DNA from: 2-02-FULL-48-14 sp041645035
GTDB lineage: Bacteria > Patescibacteriota > Gracilibacteria > UBA1369 > 2-02-FULL-48-14
NCBI GenBank assembly: GCA_041645035.1
Contig: JBAZQU010000007.1
Span: 1-46,880 of the forward strand
Length of the DNA stretch: 46,880 nucleotides
Direction: 5' to 3'
A program made the translations under genes and the position numbers. The notes under the pieces were generated by a model. The model was given only the letters and a program-made list of their open reading frames with translations. It was not told where the DNA came from and ran no database searches. Every line of letters starts with the position of its first letter. Positions within the stretch are counted from its first letter, which is position 1. Of this stretch, positions 36,140-42,719 are shown in pieces.

Positions 36140-37965
36140 TTTCAAAAGAAATTCCCATCAAAGTTTTCGCTTATATACGAGAGAGTACTCGTGGACAGTT
36201 TAGCAATGGCTACGGTGTTGAAGATCAAAAAGTGGAGATCCAGGCCTACTGTGAGGAAAACAACTTTCTGGTTGGTGAAGACTGGTTTAGTGATGCAAAG
36301 TCGGGAGGAACGGCGCGAAAAAGAGTCGGATGGACGAGAATGATCGACGAAGCCCATAAGAGGGACGATGTACGTTTTATTGTCGTACATGAGGCGAGTC
36401 GCTTCTTTCGTGAATTTGTTAAAACTCTTCAATTCGAACAAGCTTTAGAGGGAGAAAACATTTATGTCATTGACCCTTCAGTTGATTATGATCCTCGGAG
36501 CTATCTTGGTTCCGATGGAAAAATTGACCCCGATAGATGGCATTCTCGAATGCAGGCCAGACTGTCCGCAGAACTTGAGAGGCGAAAAGATTCGCATAGA
36601 GCCACGGGTCGAGGCTTGAGAAAAAGAAATGCGGGCTTTGCTATTGGCCAACTCCCTTACGGGTTAAGGGTTTGTAATGGACCTACTAGAAAATATGTTG
36701 AATACAATCCAGAAGAGGCTGAGATCGTGAAAGAAGTTTATAAGATCTATCTTGAAACGAGTAAGGGGTACACTGCCATTGCTCGTCTTCTCAACTCTAG
36801 AGGCTTATTTCGCAATACGGCTTATCAAGACGATGATAAAGAGAATGATGCGTTTAGAACCTTTTACCGAAAAGAGCTATTTACAGACGAGGTTGTTCGA
36901 GAGATTTTGACGAATCAGGCTCATATAGGGCATCAAAATTACCCTCCTTTTGCGCCTTTGCTGACTCTGGTAAATGGCGACAAACAACACCTCAAACCTT
37001 TGATTTCTCAGCACGACTTTGATCTTGCCAAAAGCATTCGAAAAAATAATCGCCGAGGAAAATCTGCGAAAGTGACTGAAACAAGCAAGCAAAGGCGAAC
37101 TTATATGCTTCAAGGAAAGATCTTCAGTGCTGTAAATGGGGCGACGATGCATGGTTTCCCTGAAACTAGAAAAGACGGAACCATAGTTAGACGCTACGTT
37201 GCGAAGACGAATAAGAGGGGTGATGAGAAACATATTCCGTCTATTCGATGTGACGAGGTGGAAAATCGCGTCATACAAATGTTTAAGAATCTCAAGCTGA
37301 ACAGCTTAGAAACTATAGAACAGGCGGTTAGAAACTTGATAAATGCAGATGTCAAAATGCGTGCTTCCAGCGAACTCTATAATCGAGGTCGTCAGAACGA
37401 CCAACAAAAAATAGATGTGCGAAAAGCCATAGAAGGGCTTAAAGCTGTTTTGAAGTTTGATGATTCTTTTGCTACTCGCAAAACACTAGCTGAGCTAGAG
37501 GAGAAGAGACACGAATTGGAAAAAGCTTCCTACGCAAACTTTGTTGATTATTACGACTTTTCTGACCTCAAGATGTTTCTTGCAAATGTCGTCCACTCTA
37601 TCGAGAGGATTCAAGATCTCGTTGCAAAAAAAGACCTTGTAGATGTCATGTTTAGTGCCGTTTACTCATATGTGATTCCAAAGACTCCCGCTGAAATAGG
37701 ACTTGAAACGGTGGAAGCAATGGAGGTCACGTTATCCGAAGCTAAAGAACTCAAAGATTTACTCCAAGAAAACTGTCCGAGAATTTTGGAGAAGGTTTTG
37801 GGAGCCAAACATGAGGATGAAGTCAAAGTTTGGATTGAACCTTCGGGGCTTTATATTCTGCTTGCAGACCCGAATATCGCTGACTATACTAACCCAGGTT
37901 CGGAAATGTTGGGAAAGGTGGTCAGAGCAGCAGAACCTAAAAAAAAGACTGTTCTGTCTTGCTAG
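36136..37965 (+). CDS. Large serine recombinase (element integrase)
   Basis: 609 residues. The resolvase domain has KVFAYIRESTRGQ with catalytic Ser17, then GVEDQK, FSDAKSGGTARKRVGW and the ASRFFRE segment with active-site Arg residues. The recombinase DNA-binding domain follows (GLRKRNAGFAIGQLPYGLRV, YTAIARLLNSRG). The zinc-ribbon region (about 325-375) is unusual: where the family has two Cys pairs it reads KIFSAVNGATMHG and keeps only one Cys (SIRCDEVE), so zinc binding is probably lost. A coiled coil (LAELEEKRHELEKA) follows, as needed for site synapsis and direction control. It ends one base before the right att arm. It should join attP with attB in tRNA-Tyr. Confidence 0.93.
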   Translation: MISKEIPIKVFAYIRESTRGQFSNGYGVEDQKVEIQAYCEENNFLVGEDWFSDAKSGGTARKRVGWTRMIDEAHKRDDVRFIVVHEASRFFREFVKTLQFEQALEGENIYVIDPSVDYDPRSYLGSDGKIDPDRWHSRMQARLSAELERRKDSHRATGRGLRKRNAGFAIGQLPYGLRVCNGPTRKYVEYNPEEAEIVKEVYKIYLETSKGYTAIARLLNSRGLFRNTAYQDDDKENDAFRTFYRKELFTDEVVREILTNQAHIGHQNYPPFAPLLTLVNGDKQHLKPLISQHDFDLAKSIRKNNRRGKSAKVTETSKQRRTYMLQGKIFSAVNGATMHGFPETRKDGTIVRRYVAKTNKRGDEKHIPSIRCDEVENRVIQMFKNLKLNSLETIEQAVRNLINADVKMRASSELYNRGRQNDQQKIDVRKAIEGLKAVLKFDDSFATRKTLAELEEKRHELEKASYANFVDYYDFSDLKMFLANVVHSIERIQDLVAKKDLVDVMFSAVYSYVIPKTPAEIGLETVEAMEVTLSEAKELKDLLQENCPRILEKVLGAKHEDEVKVWIEPSGLYILLADPNIADYTNPGSEMLGKVVRAAEPKKKTVLSC

Positions 37966-37993
37966 AACTTTGTCCAAACAAAGTTAAATCCCT
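37966..37993 (+). repeat. attR: arm AACTTTGT plus core AATCCCT
   Basis: Arm AACTTTGT (37966-37973), 13-bp spacer, core AATCCCT (37987-37993), then host tRNA sequence. The arm is the exact reverse complement of ACAAAGTT at 24364-24371. Confidence 0.75.
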
Positions 37994-38005
37994 CCCTGCC
38001 CACCA
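37994..38005 (+). pseudogene. tRNA-Tyr 3' fragment (end of the cut host gene)
   Basis: CCCTGCCCACCA: the last T-stem base, acceptor 3' strand, discriminator A and CCA. Placed after 24277-24349 it restores T-stem GGGGG/CCCTC and acceptor GGGTAGG/CCTGCCC. Confidence 0.85.
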
Positions 38006-38113
38006 TTCCTCGTCGAAGATGAGTGTGAGTTTTTAAAGGAATAAAATACACGTTCTTGTTCTTTGCTTTATTTGGTTTGTATGTTTTAATTGCCCCTTCT
38101 TTAATTTAAAAGG

Positions 38114-39136
38114 ATGTTTGAAGAACCGGAGCCATTTGGATATAAGGAGGCGAGTGAGGCGGTGGACTGCATTGGGGATAAAGCCGGTAAGGCGGGTCTT
38201 GCTATGCCACGGATTTCAGTCACTTTAGGTTCCGGCTTGGGCAGTTTTGCCGCTCGCTACACCAATCCGGACAGTTGTTTGGTGATTCCAACTCCAGAGC
38301 TTCCTCATTTCGCTCAACCTAGGCGCCAAGCTCCCGGGCACGGTGGCAGGCTAATTATCGCCCCGATTGAAGATGGGTCTGAAGAAACTATGGCCATTTG
38401 GGAGGGACGCAATCATTTCTATCAACGACGATTATATCAAAAAATTAAAGAGCAATGGCTCAAGATAACTGACCCCGAAGTACGTAAAGCTGCTGTCGGC
38501 TTCTATATTGCGATTTGTAAACGCCTAGGCATACAAGATATTTTGACTTCCAATGCGGTTGGATCCTCGGACCCTCAACACCAGGTGGGAGATATTGTTC
38601 GTGTCTCCGATCAAATAATGGACCCCGAATATGATTTTGGCGTGCCGGAAGAACCGGTTTGGTTTGCGGAAAAAATGGTGGATGGTACGGGCTTTGATTA
38701 TAACCAAGATGCCTATTTCTATGGACAAGGACAGCTCTACTCGAACGAGTTGCATCAACTTGCTCAAGAGGTTGCCCGAGGGCAAGGATGGGAGCTTACC
38801 GAAGGCGTGCTTAACTGGAGAGAGGGCAGGGGATTTGAAACGCCCGCTTATGTGAAAACAAGGGCTCCAGGAGTTACTTTATTTGGAATGTCTACCGCGC
38901 CGGAAGTACAAAAAGCACGATCCATAGGATACAGCAACCAGCCCGGGAAAGGGCACTTTGCCGCTTTTTCGCTAGTTGTTAATATTGCTCAATCCGGACA
39001 TGATCAACAAATAAGCAATAGAGAAGGAAATGAGGCAGGCAGAGCGTATGAGGATCGATTTAATCCGTTTATGTTCGAATTGATCAAAAGACGTCGCGCT
39101 GCTCGGCTGGCCTCTGCTTGCTTGAGGACTTTTTGA
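38114..39136 (+). CDS. Purine nucleoside phosphorylase-like protein (PNP family 2)
   Basis: 340 residues. Phosphorolysis of purine nucleosides to base and ribose-1-phosphate is the family reaction (cytoplasmic purine salvage). Recognisable blocks: VTLGSGLGSFA (phosphate loop), PGHGGRLI, WEGRNHFYQ, ILTSNAVGS, EGRGFETPAY and FGMSTAPEV, each matching PunA/MTAP motifs with some substitutions (TSNAVGS for TNAAGG). It is about 60 residues longer than usual, from inserts around 110-135 and at the N-terminus, so substrate preference may differ. ATG 38114 has an AAAGG Shine-Dalgarno. The gene is the first chromosomal gene right of the element; its 3' end holds the tRNA-Thr -35 site. Confidence 0.85.
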   Translation: MFEEPEPFGYKEASEAVDCIGDKAGKAGLAMPRISVTLGSGLGSFAARYTNPDSCLVIPTPELPHFAQPRRQAPGHGGRLIIAPIEDGSEETMAIWEGRNHFYQRRLYQKIKEQWLKITDPEVRKAAVGFYIAICKRLGIQDILTSNAVGSSDPQHQVGDIVRVSDQIMDPEYDFGVPEEPVWFAEKMVDGTGFDYNQDAYFYGQGQLYSNELHQLAQEVARGQGWELTEGVLNWREGRGFETPAYVKTRAPGVTLFGMSTAPEVQKARSIGYSNQPGKGHFAAFSLVVNIAQSGHDQQISNREGNEAGRAYEDRFNPFMFELIKRRRAARLASACLRTF

Positions 39137-39146
39137 TGTTTATACT
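39118..39146 (+). promoter_or_regulatory. Promoter of tRNA-Thr(CGT)
   Basis: -35 TTGCTT (39118-39123), 17-bp spacer, -10 TATACT (39141-39146), 13 bp before the tRNA. The -35 overlaps the end of the phosphorylase gene. Confidence 0.7.
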
Positions 39147-39159
39147 GCGCTGGCCTTAA

Positions 39160-39235
39160 GCCATCTTAGCTCAGTTGGTAGAGCGGCGGTATCGTAAACC
39201 GCAGGTCACCGGTTCGATTCCGGTAGATGGCTCCA
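39160..39235 (+). tRNA. tRNA-Thr (CGT)
   Basis: 76 nt with encoded CCA. Acceptor GCCATCT/AGATGGC, anticodon stem GCGGT/ACCGC with anticodon CGT (39193-39195), T-arm ACCGG-TTCGATT-CCGGT. Reads ACG codons. Confidence 0.95.
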
Positions 39236-39283
39236 CTCTCTTGACCAGCGGCCCCGAATAGGATAAAAAGGACGGGTCTCATT

Positions 39284-39359
39284 GCCACTTTAGCTCAGCT
39301 GGTAGAGCAACGGTTTTGTAAACCGTGGGTCGTCGGTTCGATTCCGACAAGTGGCTCCA
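39284..39359 (+). tRNA. tRNA-Thr (TGT)
   Basis: 76 nt with encoded CCA. Acceptor GCCACTT/AAGTGGC, anticodon stem ACGGT/ACCGT with anticodon TGT (39317-39319), T-arm GTCGG-TTCGATT-CCGAC. It lies 48 nt after tRNA-Thr(CGT); TTGACC at 39241 and TAAAAA 17 bp later could be its own promoter. Its 3' end GTGGCTCCATTTT is repeated at 40535 and 41192. Confidence 0.95.
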
Positions 39360-39363
39360 TTTT
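39351..39363 (+). repeat. tRNA-Thr 3'-end repeat, copy 1 (within tRNA)
   Basis: GTGGCTCCATTTT: the native 3' end of tRNA-Thr(TGT) plus following Ts. It marks the left border of TA cassette 1. Confidence 0.7.
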
Positions 39364-39374
39364 TTGTTTTGAAC

Positions 39375-39854
39375 TTATTTTATAGGGCTCTTTTGCCTTG
39401 GTGGAACCAAGTACTCCATAACAACTATGGGTATTTTCACACCGTTTCTTAAAACCCAGCTTTTCTTTTTTTGGACGAACCCGTGTTTCTTGTAAAAACT
39501 TGTAGCATTAAGTGTGGATTTGAGTTTCACTTTTTTATAGCCCTTTACTGCAATCTTTAGTCCGTAGTCTAAGAGTTCTTTTCCAACGCCCCTTTTTTGC
39601 GAGTCAGTATTCACATAAACAGCAAGAAGCTCACCAGGAGTAGCATGCCCAAAGCCAAGTATCTTCCCTTTCTCTTCTACAAGGTAGGTCTCTCCTTCAC
39701 TGATCCCTTCGTGGTAGCCCTCTGGCGATCTATCTTTGAGCCAAGCTTCTATTTGCTCGTCTGTATAAAAATCTTTGCATGTGGTTCTTACCGCATTTGT
39801 ATGCAGTTCATGCATTTCAGAGGCATCCTTGATTGTTGCTTTTCTGATGAACAT
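39375..39854 (-). CDS. GNAT-family N-acetyltransferase
   Basis: 159 residues, standard GNAT length. FIRKATIKDASEMHELH (strand 1-helix 1), TYLVEEKGKILGFGHA, LLAVYVNTDSQKRGVGKELL with the acetyl-CoA loop Q-x-x-G-x-G, and KSTLNATSFYKKHGFVQKK near the end. It transfers acetyl from acetyl-CoA to an amine; the substrate (protein, antibiotic or small molecule) cannot be told. It lies directly after tRNA-Thr and upstream of a RelBE-type pair inside cassette 1. GNAT genes paired with TA modules exist, but here they are separate frames. Confidence 0.9.
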   Translation of the reverse strand: MFIRKATIKDASEMHELHTNAVRTTCKDFYTDEQIEAWLKDRSPEGYHEGISEGETYLVEEKGKILGFGHATPGELLAVYVNTDSQKRGVGKELLDYGLKIAVKGYKKVKLKSTLNATSFYKKHGFVQKKKSWVLRNGVKIPIVVMEYLVPPRQKSPIK

Positions 39855-39868
39855 ACTTGTTGAGTTTT

Positions 39869-40138
39869 CTAAGTTAAATACGCCTCTCTTCTGTGTTTGA
39901 CCGAAAGTACCATCAATATTTTCAAGCTTCCCTTTTCATTCAGATCGAAAAGAACACGATAATCACCAATTCTAAAGCGGTATTCCCCCAGACTGGAATC
40001 CTTTAGTTTTTTTGCAAATTTCAAAGGGTCGTCTTGTTTTGAGAAGAAATTCATTTTCTTCAAAATGCGCTTCGAAACTTGTTGATCCAGTTGTCTCAAG
40101 TCTCTTGCAGCATTCTTCGTGTATTCAAAACGAAACAT
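39869..40138 (-). CDS. RelE/ParE-superfamily toxin
   Basis: 89 residues. The fold pattern is typical: FRFEYTKNAARDLRQLDQQV (helix pair), FAKKLKDSSLGEYRFRIGDYRVLF (central sheet) and LSVKHRREAYL at the end. GEYRFRIGDYRVLF and the C-terminal HRREAY carry the basic residues used by RelE for ribosome-dependent mRNA cleavage. It lies 5 nt after the antitoxin gene. Autoregulation through the palindrome at 40414 is likely. Confidence 0.88.
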   Translation of the reverse strand: MFRFEYTKNAARDLRQLDQQVSKRILKKMNFFSKQDDPLKFAKKLKDSSLGEYRFRIGDYRVLFDLNEKGSLKILMVLSVKHRREAYLT

Positions 40139-40143
40139 AAGTT

Positions 40144-40395
40144 TTACTTTAGGCCAAATTCTGCCATCAGAGCCTCATGAGAAATGGTTTTCCCTTTTTT
40201 AGCTTGCTCTCGAGCTTCTTTAATATCTTTCCTTAAAATTTCTATGAGTTCGTCTTCATCCTGTAATGGATTCACCTCAAAGACTGGCTTTGAATGATAC
40301 ATAACCACGTAGCGGATATTTTTTATCCGCGCTGTTTTCCAGAGAGTAGTGATGTTTTGGCGATACTCCTTGATGCCAATGATTTTTGTGGTCAT
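40144..40395 (-). CDS. Phd/YefM-like antitoxin of RelE-type toxin
   Basis: 83 residues. IIGIKEYRQNITTLWKTARI and IRYVVMYHSKPVFEVNP form the Phd/YefM dimerisation and DNA-binding part; the acidic and Lys-rich tail (IEILRKDIKEAREQAKKGK) should bind the toxin. It starts 18 bp from a perfect palindrome. It is the first gene of the RelBE-type pair on the minus strand. Confidence 0.82.
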   Translation of the reverse strand: MTTKIIGIKEYRQNITTLWKTARIKNIRYVVMYHSKPVFEVNPLQDEDELIEILRKDIKEAREQAKKGKTISHEALMAEFGLK

Positions 40396-40413
40396 AGTAA
40401 AATTGTTATAATA

Positions 40414-40427
40414 AAAGTGTACACTTT
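40414..40427. promoter_or_regulatory. Palindromic operator of RelBE-type pair
   Basis: AAAGTGTACACTTT, perfect 14-bp palindrome, 18 bp upstream of the antitoxin start codon. Confidence 0.6.
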
Positions 40428-40531
40428 AAGGCTTTCTTGGTCAAGTGGTGAGTTTTTGACACCTCTGAACAAAGGGGAACTGCTTCCCCCTGCGACAAAA
40501 CCCGAACACAAACATAAAATAAGTTGAAAAC

Positions 40532-40547
40532 ATTGTGGCTCCATTTT
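40532..40547 (+). repeat. tRNA-Thr 3'-end repeat, copy 2
   Basis: ATTGTGGCTCCATTTT. GTGGCTCCATTTT equals the tRNA-Thr(TGT) 3' end; the whole 16 nt recurs at 41189, and a similar ATARTTCG follows both. Confidence 0.7.
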
Positions 40548-40576
40548 TATAGTTCGGATAAATGGGTATTAAAAAC

Positions 40577-40605
40577 TTGACTTCAGCTTATACATAAGCT
40601 AGTAT
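40577..40605 (+). promoter_or_regulatory. Promoter and operator of second YefM/RelE-type pair
   Basis: -35 TTGACT (40577-40582), 17-bp spacer, -10 TAGTAT (40600-40605). The spacer holds the inverted repeat AGCTTAT-AC-ATAAGCT (40585-40600), a likely autoregulatory operator. Confidence 0.65.
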
Positions 40606-40638
40606 GTATATAGGTTATATTCTAATACATATTATACT

Positions 40639-40914
40639 ATGCTCAATCTCATGCCAAAGACGGCTTCCCCGAGAGATATTCAAAGAAACTATCGAACTTT
40701 GTTCGACGAAGTGAGAACTAGTGAAGAGCCTTTGCTTATCCTTAACAATAATCAGCCCGACGTTGTGGTGATTTCCTATGCTGAGTACTCCGCCCTCACC
40801 TCCTCTCGGGAAGAGTACGAGCAAACTATGGCCCGTGCTGCTATTGAAAACTATGAGTCTGAAAAGAAGACCGGTAAGCTGAAAGCACTTTCTTCACTCG
40901 CTGATTTAGCCTAA
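40639..40914 (+). CDS. Phd/YefM-type antitoxin
   Basis: 91 residues; a second ATG at 40651 (MPKTASPRD) is equally plausible as the start. Family pattern: SPRDIQRNYRTLFDEVRTSE, then PLLILNNNQPDVVVISYAEY, the canonical YefM sheet, then an acidic helical tail. The stop overlaps the toxin start (TAATG at 40912-40916). Promoter with embedded operator upstream. Confidence 0.88.
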   Translation: MLNLMPKTASPRDIQRNYRTLFDEVRTSEEPLLILNNNQPDVVVISYAEYSALTSSREEYEQTMARAAIENYESEKKTGKLKALSSLADLA

Positions 40915-41180
40915 TGAAAATACGAAAGATCACCTACTCGTCTCATTTTGCAAAGGCCTTTGGCGCCCTTCCGGAAAAAATCAAGAAACAGGCTATTCAG
41001 AGGGAAAAAATATTTCGAGAAGACTGTTTTGATGCACGCTTAAAAACTCACAAACTAAAAGGGAGCTTGAAAGAATATTGGTCCTTTTCGATCAATTATT
41101 CCTATCGAATATTGTTTGAATTCCAAGAGGATGGCGTAGTGGGCTTGATAGACGTGGGAACACATTCAATATACAGGTGA
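40914..41180 (+). CDS. RelE/YoeB/YafQ-like mRNA interferase toxin
   Basis: 88 residues. ITYSSHFAKAFGALPEKIKK, then FDARLKTHKLKGSLKEYWSF, NYSYRILFEF and a final GTHSIYR. The KLKGSL..YWSFSI..YRI core and the terminal H-S-I-Y are typical of the RelE/YafQ type, with His as a likely catalytic residue. Ribosome-dependent mRNA cleavage is the expected activity. Coupled to the antitoxin by a one-base overlap. Its 3' end is followed within 10 nt by tRNA-Thr 3'-end repeat copy 3. Confidence 0.88.
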   Translation: MKIRKITYSSHFAKAFGALPEKIKKQAIQREKIFREDCFDARLKTHKLKGSLKEYWSFSINYSYRILFEFQEDGVVGLIDVGTHSIYR

Positions 41181-41188
41181 CCGAAGGG

Positions 41189-41204
41189 ATTGTGGCTCCA
41201 TTTT
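41189..41204 (+). repeat. tRNA-Thr 3'-end repeat, copy 3
   Basis: ATTGTGGCTCCATTTT, identical over 16 nt to 40532-40547. It overlaps the stop codon of the HicA-domain protein and closes TA cassette 2. Confidence 0.7.
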
Positions 41205-42657
41205 ATAATTCGTCCAAAGCTTTCAGGAATTCTGGACGAGTGAAGCCGAATACACGAGCTGCTTGAGCAACATAAGGCGCAGACCCACCGTTGGAACTGA
41301 CGGGAATTGCGAGTGTTTCCATCGTCTCCGTCTTTAAATTTCTCCCTCTCAGTACTAAGTGAGAGCCGCCACTTTGCCGTTCCTCTGCTATCCCCATTCC
41401 TTTTAGCACACCGAGAACGTCATCCATTGCAATGTTTCGAGTGGTTCTACGCCCTTTTTTTGTGGCCCTTGGCTTTTTTTCCACCTTCGAAATACCCAGG
41501 GCTTCTGCAACGTTCTCTTGAGCCTCTTCGACTACCACTTCGACCACTTCCTCAACTTCGGCGGCGGGAGTGACTGGTTTTTCTATTATGCGGAAATATT
41601 GCACTTGCTCCGCGCTGGAGGGTTCTATCCCGGCTTTCACCCATCGCCACAACTGAGCCGCCAAGTCTTTATAAAGTCCTGATAATCCATAAGCCTCGAA
41701 AAAAGGTTCGAGAGAAACGTATCCGTTCCCGGAAAGGGTGATTCCCGAGTGGATCCTGGATAGGCCGATAAGAAATTCAACAAGTACGGTAGCGAAAAGC
41801 CCCGGTGTAGCGGGGTTAGGCACGTCAAGTTTGAATTCCACTCTTGCCCGGAAAGCTTCAAATGGCGCTTTCCCTTCTGATGGAGGTGGGGATAAAACTA
41901 CAGCTAAACCCATAGCTTGTGCGGCGGAATCTTTAGGTCTAAAAGTGGGGGCTATCCCGGGCCGTACCAGTTCCACCTCCGCCCAACGATACTTTTCAAA
42001 GGCGTTGGCCGCTTTTGTCTCATCTCCCACCAAGGGAGCGGTTTCATTTAACGAAGTCCCCTTACATGTTGCCAGAAAAAGCATGAGGTTACAGAAGTTG
42101 TGCATGTGTGATGGTTGCCTCTCTATCGTCATTTTCCTTTTCAGCTCCCATTCGGCATCTATACTGAAATCGAAAGGTGAAACGACTGCTCTTTCCTCAA
42201 TCATCCCCTTTGCCGCAGAAAGGAGTAATGCTGCCCGTCCTGCTTCAAAAGTTTGATTTATAATCTCGTTTCTTAGTGGTCGATTTGAATCAAAAAGTGG
42301 ACGGAGAGCTTCTTCCAGTTGACGGTTCGCTCGCGCCTGTAATCTTTCGGGCGAACCTTCATGTGTTTTGCTTATTTTTGCCATAATTTGTTGGAGGCGC
42401 TCTTGGACAGCTTTGCCCAATTCTTCAATGAGCTGCAGGCCTGTAAAAACACCGTTCGCCTCCAGACATTGCAGTAATTCTATGAGGGTGAAGTCTTCGT
42501 TTCCCGCCCATTCCTCATAAAATTCCAGTTCCGAAAATAGCAATGTCAAACATTCCGCCAAACGTGAGCCTAAAATTCGCTCCTGGATTGGCTGGACCGG
42601 AGTTTCGGATGCTGCGGCTGCTAGCATAAATTTAGATTTTGGAGAGCGTATAATCAT
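41203..42657 (-). CDS. Large hypothetical protein with C-terminal HicA-like domain
   Basis: 484 residues. Residues 1-370 are helical with no recognised family (LLFSELEFYEEWAGNEDF; EWELKRKMTIERQPSHMHNF). An acidic linker (about 375-395, VEEVVEVVVEEAQ) and a basic one (KKPRATKKGRRTTR) lead to about 75 C-terminal residues that resemble HicA: VLGVLKGMGIAEERQSGGSHLVLRG with the GSH motif holding the catalytic His, then AIPVSSNGGSAPYVAQAARVFG. HicA toxins are dsRBD-fold mRNA interferases of about 60-80 residues; as a domain of a 484-residue protein without HicB beside it, a binding role is also possible. Confidence 0.6.
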   Translation of the reverse strand: MIIRSPKSKFMLAAAASETPVQPIQERILGSRLAECLTLLFSELEFYEEWAGNEDFTLIELLQCLEANGVFTGLQLIEELGKAVQERLQQIMAKISKTHEGSPERLQARANRQLEEALRPLFDSNRPLRNEIINQTFEAGRAALLLSAAKGMIEERAVVSPFDFSIDAEWELKRKMTIERQPSHMHNFCNLMLFLATCKGTSLNETAPLVGDETKAANAFEKYRWAEVELVRPGIAPTFRPKDSAAQAMGLAVVLSPPPSEGKAPFEAFRARVEFKLDVPNPATPGLFATVLVEFLIGLSRIHSGITLSGNGYVSLEPFFEAYGLSGLYKDLAAQLWRWVKAGIEPSSAEQVQYFRIIEKPVTPAAEVEEVVEVVVEEAQENVAEALGISKVEKKPRATKKGRRTTRNIAMDDVLGVLKGMGIAEERQSGGSHLVLRGRNLKTETMETLAIPVSSNGGSAPYVAQAARVFGFTRPEFLKALDEL

Positions 42658-42719
42658 AACTTATTTATGAATTAAGTCAAACTCTACTTTTTGGAGGCGC
42701 GGCGTGGTATATAGGACCT

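Larger units (their letters stand above)
24350..37993. mobile_element. Integrative element inserted in tRNA-Tyr, 13.6 kb, serine-recombinase type
   Basis: The ends are defined by the split tRNA-Tyr: 5' piece left, 3' piece right, with the core AATCCCT repeated directly. A large serine recombinase gene ends at 37965, directly against the right att arm. Joining the ends gives an attP of the form AACTTTGT-N13-AATCCCT-N14-ACAAAGTT. About 17 protein genes and a complete tRNA-Tyr lie inside. Base composition looks more AT-rich than the flanks. Cargo includes cation transporters, envelope proteins and a possible HEPN defence pair. No conjugation genes (relaxase, VirB4, coupling protein) are recognised, so it is mobilisable at most or moves as circular DNA. 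Confidence 0.85.
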
